Shown: in pieces, positions 1 to 10,945 of the stretch | Position numbering within the stretch: the first letter of the stretch is position 1 | Layout: each line of letters begins with the position of its first letter | NCBI GenBank assembly: GCA_035222895.1 | Contig: JAVYIG010000311.1 | Location: forward strand, 432,501 to 496,500 | Reading direction: 5' to 3' | DNA length: 64,000 bases | Source of the DNA: Strongylocentrotus droebachiensis | Lineage: Eukaryota; Echinodermata; Echinoidea; Camarodonta; Strongylocentrotidae | Made by a program: the position numbers and the translations under genes | Notes under the pieces: generated by a model | Told to the model about the DNA's origin: nothing | What the model saw: only the letters and a program-made list of their open reading frames with translations | The model's database searches: none

Positions 1-960
1 TATTTTTAGTATGTTGTCAGTACGAAAATATCCATCAGTATGCGAGCGAAAATCAGCAAAGTTAATTGTTCGTACTGATCTTTTTTTAATAATGAAAATA
101 TTTTCAATGTTTATTTTCGAACAGTTCCCCTGTGCTAGGGTGATAATAATGTACCATATAAGATGTTTAATACATGAGAAGGAAAATAACATTTCAGTTT
201 ATTTATAATATCTGTAATATGATAACCATCAAAAGTCACCCATCGAACAGTTGATAACATCCATAGCCATGAAAACTAACTAATAATTCAGCAGCTTTCT
301 AGGCCATTATGAAGCAAACTAGCAAACTCTTTAATATGTTGCTAATAATGACATCATTGGGTGCATAAGTCTTTAAAAAAAGCATCTGTAAATAAATGAA
401 ATAAAAGAAAATTGTATGCGGTGTAGTGATTAAAAATCAAGATCACTGATTAAATAATATCAGACAACCCAACGTTGCTTAAGTATTGGGTTGGGTTTGT
501 AGATGCATGTAGTAGCATGATTTAGCTTAATAATTGAAACAATTAAACAGAGTAGATATTATACGGTAATGAATTAGAATTGGTTCTTGGTTCACTGACA
601 ATTGCATCTTTCCATGACAAATTACCTTCAGGGAAGAGGAATCGCATACGAAGACGATGCCTGATATGTCGAGAAGAAACATCAGATATATATGTCAAAG
701 CATCTTGAACGGAAACACAGACTAAATGGAGAGGAACGGTGGAAGTATATTTATCAAGCAAGATCCAGGTATGTTTGACCACACTATACACTTTAACAAC
801 ACCATATGTCTGTTTGATATGGACAGACAACTAATAGAGATGTTAGTGTTAGTGTTGGTTATTTTACCTGACTGCTTAGAAAGCATGAATGCTTGTTAGT
901 AAGCAACCAGAGGACCAACGGATTTAGGTTCTCTCCTAGGGACCTGGTAATGAGGATTAA
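1..960. other. Unassigned AT-rich DNA
   Basis: No convincing gene. A 95-codon minus-strand open frame (543-830) has no motif I recognise and no clear splice context. It could be an exon of an unknown gene or chance. Otherwise this is AT-rich intergenic or intronic sequence. Confidence 0.4.
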
Positions 961-1060
961 TGCCTAACCAAAGGGCACGAGCTCATCAACTTGGTTTCGA
1001 ACTCAGGTCGCCAGAGTATGAGACCACCACTCTACCAACTGAGCTATCGCGTTAGAGCAA
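960..1060 (-). repeat. tRNA-derived SINE head or tRNA pseudogene
   Basis: On the minus strand the sequence has a tRNA-like A box (TAGCTCAGTTGGTAGAG, about 1035-1051) and a B box (GAGTTCGAAACC, about 992-1003) around a putative CAT anticodon loop. I cannot pair a clean acceptor stem, and the T arm is imperfect. It is more likely a SINE head or dead tRNA copy than a working tRNA gene. Confidence 0.45.
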
Positions 1061-2529
1061 TTACCCAATGTATTTTCTAAGAATAATTATTATTCCGATA
1101 TAATGTATAATGACTTGATTAATTTGCATGATTTTTTTTTATAGTTTCATTAGGTTTTCATAAATTCATATGGGGATTCATGAAATTGAGAAATGTTTTT
1201 TTTATTTTTTATGTTTCCATAATTCTTTTGTCCATGCATGTGTGCATCGATTGGTCTATCTTTCCAGATTTAGCATGAAAGTACAAATATCACATGAGTC
1301 AAACAGTGAGTGTGGAATAGTTATATGCTGGAGTAGGAATTCTTCAATGCTGTAGACATGATTGTTTAGAGCATGTTTTTTAAATCTGTGTGTTTTTTTT
1401 TTTTTTGGGGGGGGGCGGTTAAGTCTATTAACAAGTTCTTGTATATATCTTGCATAGTTCACAGTAACAACTGTTTTGTTTTTTCGTACAAAGTGTCCCT
1501 ATTCAACGCTTAGGAAAAAAAGGAGAGAAGAAAAGGCTGACTGCCCCAAGAGCTTACTGCCCCAAGTGTCCCGCTAAAAACCTGTCTAATTTGTTGGACC
1601 ACAACAAAAGGAAACATTCGGGAGAGAAAGAAATACTGGTACATGTACAAAGTGGTAAGACTTGATTATCTGACTGTAAAGTAGATTTAATGTTCTTGCA
1701 TGAGAAGATACATACATACAAAGTGGTAAGACTTGATTGTCTGACTGTAAAGTGGATTTTTAATGTTTGTGCATGACAATATAAAAAAAAAAAATTATCT
1801 AAAATAAAGAGATTTTACAGCCAAGATAAGAGAATATGATTGTTTTTTTCTTCTGATGACTTAAATAAATGAAGTAAACTGAATTCCTGTTGAATACAGT
1901 TAAAGATTGTTTGGTATTTAGTAAAGCAAAGCGCATGTCATGCCATTATTTCAATTATGGTATTTGTGTACAGAAATTCAGAAGTCTCTACAAATTGTCT
2001 CATGTAGTACATGTATTGTAAGTGATGAATAATAGATTCTATTTGAATTATTCTTTTTTACAATATACTTATAAATTTAATTACAACTGTAGCTGGAAAG
2101 CAAATATGTTTTTCAGCTTATGTTGAAAGCTACAATTGGATTATATTTGTAGCTTTTCCTTGATGAATTAACCTTTAATTTCGTATTTAGCTTTATTTGC
2201 CTTCAATAGAACAACAGGAAGAAGAACTGAACATTCTTCAAAAGTATGGGCGGTATGTGCAATTCTGCTCGGCTGGCCACCACATATCGAATATTAAACG
2301 AGTTGAACAGCTACTTGGAAGAGAAGGAGGGATGAAACAACTCTTCGTTGACAAGGGAACTCTTCGTTGACAAGGGATCAATGTAATCAAGGTAATGTTT
2401 AATAATACAAGAGCTATTGGGCCTTGGAGTTGGTTGTGGCTGTTGATTGTTGCCTGGACAATTACCTCAAAGGTAAAGACCATTCAGACAATGAGCTGGA
2501 GTTAAAAGAAGCAGAAAAATAAAAGGAAC

Positions 2530-2776
2530 TGGTTGACAAAAGTTTGAGGTTGTGGGTTCGAACCTCGACCGCGTCATACCAAAAGATGTTAAAAGATGGG
2601 AGTTGTTGCTACCTTGTTTGGCGTTCAACAATAAGGGATAGAGCAACGTCGATCTGGCGCTGCTCAGTGGCTGCCGGGCTCACGATCAATTGGGCAAAAA
2701 GAATTTCCGTTTTGGTTTAATAACATTTGGAGTGGACTATTAGGCTATTATTATTATTATTATTATTATTATTATG
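2530..2776 (+). repeat. tRNA-derived SINE, plus orientation
   Basis: It has a B-box-like GGTTCGAACC near 2555, then the same body found at 5.9, 43.9 and 47.8 kb (in reverse) and an (ATT)n tail at 2749-2775. The tRNA head is diverged or truncated here. It lies in an intron of the recombinase-like relic. Confidence 0.7.
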
Positions 2777-3399
2777 AATTTTGTATTACTAGTGTTGAGA
2801 TTAATCAAACATCAAAGGGCAATTTTGTACTGCATCATGTGTGTACTATTTCCATTGATCTTTGTGTAACATGTAATATTTCATTTTCAAAATAGGGGTT
2901 GTAAATTGATGTTGCAAATATATCATTGGCAACATGTATGATGGATGTAATTCTTGAGGGGGAAAAAGAAATTGATTTTTAAAAAGTCTTTTTGTACTGT
3001 GCTATTAATAACTTTGTTGACATTTTGTGTTTGATTGATCACATCTTTAAGATTGATGTCAAATAGGCCAAACGTTCACTGACATGTTCCTCTCCTTTTC
3101 GGCTTAAAAGTGTATTATCTACATGTAAATGGGTGTCTTCTTTCATTATCATATTTATGCTCTGATTATAGTAATTATATGTGGACGGTTAATACCATGA
3201 GAAAATAATGTGGATTTGGGATGCAAACCTGAATCCGGTCATTCCATTATCAAATATAATTTAAGTTTGTGCTCCTGATATTGCAGTTGTATGTATTATT
3301 CACCTGAATGTAGGAACTGGTATTCATTTCCCCCAATATACAGGGTTTATGAGAAATTGAAAGATCAGTACCAGCCTACTCTATCTATCTATCTATCAG
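2777..3399. other. Intron of the recombinase-like relic
   Basis: AT-rich non-coding DNA ending in a short CTAT run and the exon-3 acceptor. No other feature seen. Confidence 0.5.
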
Positions 3400-4716
3400 G
3401 CTAGAAGAAGATGGTGATGGTGATGATCAACGGCCCTTCTTCATCCAGACCAATGGTGCTCCATTGAAAAAACCGTCTCCGGAACTTCAGAAAAGCTGGG
3501 TGAGGTGGGGGTATAATAGCACCATCAGTACAAGAGCAATCAGGAAGACGGTGGCAACAATGGTAATTAATTTTTTTGAAAACTATAGATTTGTTATGCC
3601 TCTGCCTGGAGGCATTATGTTTTCGGGTTGTCCGTCCATCCATCAGTCTCGTTTTCATTCTCGTTCTCGCGATAACTTAAAAAAGATTTGACGGAACAAC
3701 TGCAAATTTTGATCATGTATGCATATGGGAGGGACAATGATCTGATTAGATTTTGGGGTCATGTGGTCAAATGTCATAGATTTCCATTCTCGCGATAACT
3801 AAAGAACCACTTGACGGGTAACTTCAAATGTGGATTATACAATGTCTTTTAAATAAGACCATTTTTTCAGTTTTGTATTACACAAAGGTCAATTGGTTTT
3901 CTTGAATTTTGTTGTTCGATGAGACTAATAGTATGAAATTTCCATTCCTATTTTAAATGTAAGTGTGTTTTTCTATTTTCTTGCCATCAGGCCCGTGACC
4001 ATCTGACGAATGATCAACGTTCCCACGTTGCTACTTAATGAACCACTCGTTGAAGACTGCAGATACGAATTATGCAGCTCGATGGAAAACGGAGCAAAAT
4101 GTAGAAGCTCAGCATTTGATGAGATCCCTACTGTTAGATGAGGTGAGCACATAGACACAATGCTGCTTTTCAGCACTATTTAGTTCCCCCAAAACAGAGC
4201 TGTAATTAAGTATCAAAAGTCTAATGCATATATTTGTTACCATTTGAGAAAATAGCAGGAACATTTATTTGAATTAATACTGCATTACGGTATACTACAC
4301 TGTATTATAAAAATGTCACCACGCCCATGTGGTATATTAAATTTGTGATTTCTTATTCAGGTGGCATCTGAATGAAGTGATGAGTATCAAGAACAGTATA
4401 TTGCATGAATAATTGTTGCACATGGAGTTCAATTCTGTAAATCATGTAATAATACTATTTTATTATTTCTAAAGTTACACAACTGCCTTGAAATTTCAAG
4501 ATAAAAAGTTTTAGACAATTAGTTTTAATTGCATAGTGGGAGAAAATTCTGTAAGAAAGAGCCAATGTATTAGGAAATATTAGCTGAAGATTTGCTTCCT
4601 TTCTCACTCTTATGTTCATGAAGGTACTAAATGAGGAGGAGGAGCCAATACCTGACATGACAGAGGAAGAGTTCTATGAGGACGAATCAACCGAGGAGGA
4701 AGATGTAGATGGCAAT

Positions 4717-5594
4717 GTATGTATGGCAGTTTATTGCAAAAATACATAAAATTACTTCTCACTTCTGAGGTATTGAGTAATTCCAATGGAATGTTTTGCA
4801 CAGGTACTTGATATAAATAACAATTGAATATGTTTTGTAATCAGTTGAGAAATGAAGCCTTATGAGCATCTGGAGTTCATGGATCTTGAGGGGAACTGAC
4901 TGAAGTCAGTATGACTAAATTTGATTTCAGAGGGCTTTTTGATATCGTCGTGTATTACAAAAAAATTGTCAAATTTAACCCTATATACATGTAGATAAGG
5001 CTATTTAAAAACTGCATAGCCTGAGGGCGTTTCTGTTTGACACCGTTGCGTAGAAGAGCGTGGAAGATTCTTAAGTCGTCCAGCAGCATGCACTCCATTC
5101 ATAGACAGCTAAGATATGCACTACACATCATGTGCGGGAACGAGCTGAGCCTGATCTAATCTAAAGGGGAAAACAATGAAGTACATAAGGAAAGAGAAGA
5201 GGAAATAGAGTTTAATGTATTTCTTTGTTTTTCCTTTGATCTATCCTCTCCCCTTCCTTTATGTATTTCTTTTTTCTTCCTTCCATCAATCTACATTTCT
5301 TTGTTTTATCTTGTACTTTATGCTCTCCCGTTATGTAACATGAAATCAGGTTTTTGAGGAATTTTGGATCCGACGTGCAAGTACAAAATTATGCATAGCT
5401 TTAGAACCCCATGCCTGGGCGTCACAAATTTGGTCTCAAAAGATGCATAGGACAAAAGTCCTGAAAATTTAGTGAGAGATATTTTTGTGTTAAAAAATGT
5501 TGAGGGGGATGCTAATTTAGCCTCCCCTCGGGCTGCATGTATATAGGGTTAAACTTTCATTCAACCTTCCATGACTCCTTGATTCTTCATGCAG
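4717..5594. other. Intron of the recombinase-like relic
   Basis: Between exons 5 and 6. The stretch 5160-5340 is rich in TTTC/TTCC and a few purine runs. No coding signal seen. Confidence 0.5.
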
Positions 5595-5924
5595 ACATGT
5601 CCAAGAGATAGGGGAGAGTCATCCTCAAGACCAGAGAAAAACAAGGCATTCAAAGTCCAACCAAAGACAGCAGTAAGTGTAGCTTTTTAGCCATACATTA
5701 AATTATGCATTCATTAAATCACTACTATTTTTACTTGGTCGTGTCTGAAAATATGTGGCACACTGAGAACAATTTGCTGCAAAAATATAAATTGTTCATG
5801 TTTTCATTACTTTGTTTTGCCCATAATGAATCTATGCTTTGCAGATGTTCACAAGTTCTTTCTCTGTGACTGTACTGCATAAGTGGAAAGTCATCAGGAA
5901 AATCTGGCTTTACAAATTATTCCA

Positions 5925-6180
5925 GTAATAATAATAATCTTTTAAAGTCCACTCCAAATTTTATTAAGTTAAACCGAAAATGGAAATTCTTTTTGACCAA
6001 TTGATCGTGAGCCCGGCAGCCACTGAGCAGCGCCAGATCGACGTTGCTCTATCCCTTATTGTTGAACGCCAAACAAGGTAGCACCAACTCCCGTCTTTTA
6101 ACGTCTTTTGGTATGACGCCGCCGGGGTTCGAACCGACGACCTCCCAGTTGTGAGGCAGACGCTCTACTGACGCTCTACT
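5925..6180 (-). repeat. tRNA-derived SINE, minus orientation
   Basis: Starts with an (AATAAT) tail at 5925-5940 and ends with a tRNA-like head containing GGGGTTCGAACC in reverse orientation. The body matches the copies at 2.5, 43.9 and 47.8 kb. The final GACGCTCTACT is duplicated. Confidence 0.75.
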
Positions 6181-6599
6181 GTATTGGTGTAATGAAGGGC
6201 ATACCTGTACATCATCTCCAAAAATAACACTACATTGTGTAATCAGAGATATGTGTGGCAGTAATAGTAATTCCTGTAACGATTAAACAGGATTTTTTTT
6301 AGGGGGGTTATATGTTATAACATTTCAGCCAAATTCATCTACTTCCCAATTTAATCATGTGGTCATGATCATACATCTCATCATCATCTTCTTCATCACA
6401 GGCTACATAGCTACAGAACTATAAATGCTTCATGACGCTTTGGTCCGGTACAGATGAAACTTCATCATCATCATCATCATCATGATACGAGGAGAGGTAG
6501 ATCCTGTAATCCTCGGTCACTTCTTCAGGGTTGGTTATGTTCTAGAGGTTAACTTATTGCACATGCGCAGATTTTGGGACGGTTTTGATCATATAAATT

Positions 6600-9452
6600 T
6601 TACTCGAATCGCTCAGACCACCAGTGCTTGTCCAGTCTCATCTTGAAGATATCGATGGAGTTCGAGTCAATTATTTCTTGAGGGAGACTATTCCAGTCGG
6701 ACACCACTCTGTTGCTGAAAAAGCACTTCCTTATATTTAGACGAGACCTTTCCTTGAAAATCTTTAGAGAGTGTCCTCGGGTTCGAGTATCGAGTGATAA
6801 GGTGAAGAAGTGACTTGGGTCCAGCCTTACTAAGCCCTTTAGTATTTTGAAGACTGTAATGGCATCGCCTCTCCGTCTCCTATAGTACAAGGAGTGTAGG
6901 TCAAAAATCTTTAGCCTGTCTGTGTAGGGAAGTTCTCTTATCTCTGGCATCATCTTTGTCGCTCTCCTCTGGACCCTTTCAACTTTGTAGCCATCTTCCT
7001 TCCAGCGTGAGTGCCATAGGATGTTACCATATTCCAAGTGTGGTCTTACTAATGTCTTGAATAGGAGGGGTAGAGTCTTAGTGTCCAGCCTGGTGAAGGT
7101 ACGTCTTATTATTCCGAGGAGTTGGTTTGCTTTGTTTACTGCCATAGATACATGTTCATGGAACCTAAGTTCGACATCTACTTGTACACCCAGGTCTTTT
7201 TCAAGAGTGGATATCTTGACTTCTTCTCCTTTCATGTGGTAATTGACCTTTCTGTTGTTTCTACCCAGGTGAATAACTGCACACTTGCTTTGGTTGAAGG
7301 GTAGTTGCCACTTCTCAGCCCACAAGGTGAGATTTGTCAGGTCCGTCTGTAGTGATGAGGAGTCTACCTGATTTCCTACTTCTCTGTATAATTTGGTGTC
7401 ATCAGCAAAGAGTAGAATCTTGGAGGTAACTCTCTTAGGCAAGTTATTTATGAAGATGACAAACAGAATAGGCCCAAGGATGCTCCCCTGTGGTATTCCG
7501 CTCTTCACCGCAGTCCATGTTGATGTCACTCCATTCATGGCTACTCTCTGCTTTCTACCTTTGAGGAAGGCTCCAATCCAAGAAAGTAGTGAATTCACAA
7601 TTCCATGAGCTTCCAGCTTAAGTAGTAGTCTTTCATGCGGAACTGCATCAAATGCCTTTCTGAAGTCAAGATATAAAACGTCAATAGGCTGATTGTCGTC
7701 AAGAATATTAGACCAATTCTCCATTGCCCACAGAAGTTGTGTCATACATGATCTCCCATTCACAAAGCCGTGCTGACATTCAGAGAGGAGTTCGTTTATA
7801 TCAAAGTATTTCATTACGGCATCTCTAATAATACTTTCGAGCATTTTTCCGATGACTGATGTTAGAGTAACTGGTCTGTAGTTCTCTACTGCCTTCCTGC
7901 TTCCTTTCTTATAGATTGGAGTAACGTTTCCTTGCTTCCAGTCTTCCGGAAGTGATTTCTCCTCCAGTGACCTGTTGAATAGGACTGACAGGGGTTCCGC
8001 GATTTCCTTGGATATTTCTTTCAGCAGTAGGGGATGAATGTTGTCAGGTCCAGCTGATTTATTTCCATTCAGGTTTTTGAGTTTCTTTTCCACAGTTTCT
8101 GGGTTTGTTGTCACTTTATCGATGCTGGAATCATTGTTTAATCTGGTCAATGTTGGTAGGTATTCAAGGTCCTCATGAGTGAAGACGCTAGCAAAGTAGG
8201 TATTTAATGCCTCAACTTTTTCCTCATCAGTCTGTAGGGGGGTGCCATCACTGCTGATTAAATCTCCAATGCCAGATTTTGATTTTCTCTTATGATTTGC
8301 ATTGTTCCAAAATCCTTTAGGATTTGTACCAATATTGCTGATGAGGTCGTCTTCATGGTCTTTCCTAAGTTGACGTGTCATTCTTCGAAGGCTGTTGGTA
8401 GCTTCTCTGTACATCTTGTTGTTGTGACTACATCTCAATTTTCTATATTTATCCCAGAGGTGACTTTTCCTCTTCTGGAGAATAAGAGCTTCTTTAGTCA
8501 TGTAGATGCTTTTCTTTCTCCTGCCTTTGTGGTGAGCTTTAGGAATACACTCTTCCATTTCATCATATAGCTTCTTTGTGATCGTTGACCATGTTTCATT
8601 GCAGTTTTTATCTTCCAAAAGATCAGTCCAATTTACAGCACTAAGATTTTCTCTCATTTTGATGAAATCTCCTTTGTACATATTGTATTGATCAGGTCTT
8701 TTGCTCTTGTGAGGTTCACTCTGAATACTTAAGTCAACATGAAGGCTGCAATGGTCGCTCCTTCCAAGTGGTGGTCGATGTGAGACTTCCTGGATCATTT
8801 CTTCAATGTTTGTAATGACAAGGTCAAGTACATTTGCTGTCTGACCTCCTCGGTATCTGGTAGGGTCCCGAACGTGCTGGAACATATCTGTGCTTTGCAG
8901 TGCATCAAGAAACATGTGTGCTAGGTGATTACTAGGTGCTTCTACGTGCAAATTATCCCAGTCTATTTCTGGAATATTGAAATCTCCAATCAATATTACG
9001 TGTGATTCTTGCCTGGTACTAACGGTACTAATGAGTTCACTTAGAGCATCTGAATTTTCTTTTGAGCTTGAAGGGCTGCGGTACAAACATCCAACTAAGA
9101 GCTGATCTTTTTTGGACAAGTTTACCTTACACCATGTCGCTTCTTGAAAGTCGGTAACAATTTCCACTTCCGTTGCTTTCAAATCCTTCTTGCAATAAAT
9201 GGAAACTCCTCTTTTAGCCCCGCTTTCCAGATTTGAGAACATATCATATCCTTCAATACTGAATGAGACTGCTGAATGGTTTGTAGTGCTTGATTTCGGT
9301 AGAACTACATTTATCATAACAATGTCTGGAATCACCTGTGCTATTGCTAGTTGTAACTCTTCCATTTTATTACTAAGCGAGTCAGCATTTGTGTAAAATA
9401 TAGACAAGTTTGAGGGCTTTGCATGGGTGTGCATGTATGTACTCCGACTCAC
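6600..9452 (-). CDS. LINE ORF2: endonuclease-reverse transcriptase
   Basis: A 950-codon uninterrupted frame. Residues about 15-230 form an APE-type endonuclease (start FYTNADSL; IGDFNIPEIDWDN; late GRSDHCSLHVDL). Residues about 480-740 form the reverse transcriptase, with YRPVTLTSVIGKMLE, LDFRKAFDAVPH (catalytic Asp), GIPQGSILGP and LLFADDTKLY (catalytic Asp pair). The C-terminal region ends with the SDWNSLPQEIID and F..RLD.HW pattern of CR1/Jockey ORF2. It would nick target DNA and prime reverse transcription there. One oddity is that the segment expected to carry the endonuclease catalytic Glu reads MINVVLPKS, with Val (GTA) where Glu (GAA) would be expected, so the endonuclease may be dead even though the frame is open. 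Lineage assignment within CR1/L2/Jockey is approximate. Confidence 0.92.
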   Translation of the reverse strand: MSRSTYMHTHAKPSNLSIFYTNADSLSNKMEELQLAIAQVIPDIVMINVVLPKSSTTNHSAVSFSIEGYDMFSNLESGAKRGVSIYCKKDLKATEVEIVTDFQEATWCKVNLSKKDQLLVGCLYRSPSSSKENSDALSELISTVSTRQESHVILIGDFNIPEIDWDNLHVEAPSNHLAHMFLDALQSTDMFQHVRDPTRYRGGQTANVLDLVITNIEEMIQEVSHRPPLGRSDHCSLHVDLSIQSEPHKSKRPDQYNMYKGDFIKMRENLSAVNWTDLLEDKNCNETWSTITKKLYDEMEECIPKAHHKGRRKKSIYMTKEALILQKRKSHLWDKYRKLRCSHNNKMYREATNSLRRMTRQLRKDHEDDLISNIGTNPKGFWNNANHKRKSKSGIGDLISSDGTPLQTDEEKVEALNTYFASVFTHEDLEYLPTLTRLNNDSSIDKVTTNPETVEKKLKNLNGNKSAGPDNIHPLLLKEISKEIAEPLSVLFNRSLEEKSLPEDWKQGNVTPIYKKGSRKAVENYRPVTLTSVIGKMLESIIRDAVMKYFDINELLSECQHGFVNGRSCMTQLLWAMENWSNILDDNQPIDVLYLDFRKAFDAVPHERLLLKLEAHGIVNSLLSWIGAFLKGRKQRVAMNGVTSTWTAVKSGIPQGSILGPILFVIFINNLPKRVTSKILLFADDTKLYREVGNQVDSSSLQTDLTNLTLWAEKWQLPFNQSKCAVIHLGRNNRKVNYHMKGEEVKISTLEKDLGVQVDVELRFHEHVSMAVNKANQLLGIIRRTFTRLDTKTLPLLFKTLVRPHLEYGNILWHSRWKEDGYKVERVQRRATKMMPEIRELPYTDRLKIFDLHSLYYRRRRGDAITVFKILKGLVRLDPSHFFTLSLDTRTRGHSLKIFKERSRLNIRKCFFSNRVVSDWNSLPQEIIDSNSIDIFKMRLDKHWWSERFE

Positions 9453-10160
9453 TCCTTCAGTATCCTGTACTTCAGCTTGGGTGGTCAGTCATTGGACGTC
9501 CTCCTCTGAACCCCCCCCCCCCCCCCCCCACTGCTCCTAACAATTCCACTTCACTGTCACTGCTCTGCCTGCTCATTTCTACGGAAGACTGTGGGTCGGG
9601 GGCGTTCTGGTTCCTTCTACTTTCTGCTTGGGTGTTTCTCAGTGTAGAAGCAAGTGCTTCATTTTCTTCTCCCTTAGTCTTTCTTTCTTTTAGGTTTGTT
9701 GACCTTTCAGACATTTGAATCAGGGTACTATTGGATAATTCGTTTTTCTGATTCTGTCACGACACAGAAAAGTCCAAAATTCCTTTGTCATTTCTTAATT
9801 AAAAACAAAAAATTAAAATCACGAAGCAAAAAACGTGTTGCGGTTTCGTTTCTGGTGTTAAAAAAAACAAATCAGAAATCAGAGAACACAGAATAGAAAA
9901 AAACTCTTTCTGATTTATAATTTGTGTTTTTTACCACCAGAAACAAAATCACAGATCGCAAACGCGGTCTCGGCTCTCTGATTTCTAATTTCGTTTTCAT
10001 TTCACGAATATTAAAGAGCGCCCTCTACGTTATAAGAAACGGCGCGTACGTACGTACACGTATTTTCTCGCGAAGAAGGTATACTTTTACATGCACATAC
10101 GTACAGTACGTAGATATGATAGATATTTTTTAGTCGAAGATATATTATTGGTCGCAGCTA

Positions 10161-10364
10161 TTGACCATAATGGCACTTGAACTACATCTGCAAGATATTC
10201 AGAGGTGGGTCAGTGAAGGGCTGAGCTACAAGGATATCAGCAACAAATTGAGGATAGAGAAAGGTGTAATCAGGGGCATTGAATGGAAGTTGGCTGGATT
10301 CCAGCCGGAAAACCAATTTGAGGAATGTGAAAAGTATAAGGGTCTAAGATTAAAATTGGATTAA
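10161..10364 (+). CDS. Small ORF inside foldback element, helix-turn-helix-like
   Basis: 67 codons between the inverted-repeat arms. Residues about 5-35 (LQDIQRWVSEGLSYKDISNK) look like the first helices of a helix-turn-helix found at the N-terminus of several transposase or DNA-binding proteins. No catalytic domain follows, and the frame ends just before the tandem-repeat centre. It may be a remnant of a longer transposase or a captured gene 5' end. A chance frame is possible. Confidence 0.4.
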   Translation: MTIMALELHLQDIQRWVSEGLSYKDISNKLRIEKGVIRGIEWKLAGFQPENQFEECEKYKGLRLKLD

Positions 10365-10474
10365 TGCAACTAAATAAATTATTTATTCACCTGATTTTAC
10401 ACAAAAACGAATAGTTTGCAAAAATAATAAATTATATTATTATTTATATCAAACTAGAAAAATTAAGGTTAAAC

Positions 10475-10945
10475 TAGACAGTCATTTTCCTATTACTCTC
10501 TATGTGTAATACATATGGACAATTTGGAGGGGGGGGGGGGTAACTTTGGAGCGGTCTGCTAACGCTTAGAGAAAATACGTATTAAAGAGATTAATGGAAG
10601 TTCAAGAACAAGGTCTGATCTTTCGAAAAAATGATATTTTATCAAAAGTTAGATGGTTCTCCGATAGCAGATTAGTCTTTCTGCAGACGGTCATTTTCCT
10701 AACTCTACGTGTACTACCTATTGGACAATCGGAGGAGGGGGGGGGGGGGGGGGTAACTTTGGATCGGTCCGCTAGCGCTCAGAGAAAATACCTATTGATG
10801 AGATTAACGGAGGTTCAAAAACAAGGTCTGATCTTTCGAAAAAATGATATTTTATCAAAAGTTAGATGGTTCTTCGATAGCACAGTAGTCTTTCTGCAGA
10901 CAGTCATTTTCCTAACTCTACGTGTACTACCTATGGGACAATTAA
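10475..10945 (+). repeat. Roughly 210-bp tandem repeat inside the foldback element
   Basis: Three copies start near 10479, 10689 and 10901 with GTCATTTTCCTA, followed by a poly-G run and a block containing CAAGGTCTGATCTTTCGAA. The third copy is partial. Confidence 0.8.

Noticed and set aside
977-1055. Functional tRNA-Met gene
   Set aside because: A and B boxes are present but no clean acceptor stem and an imperfect T arm; treated as SINE or pseudogene.
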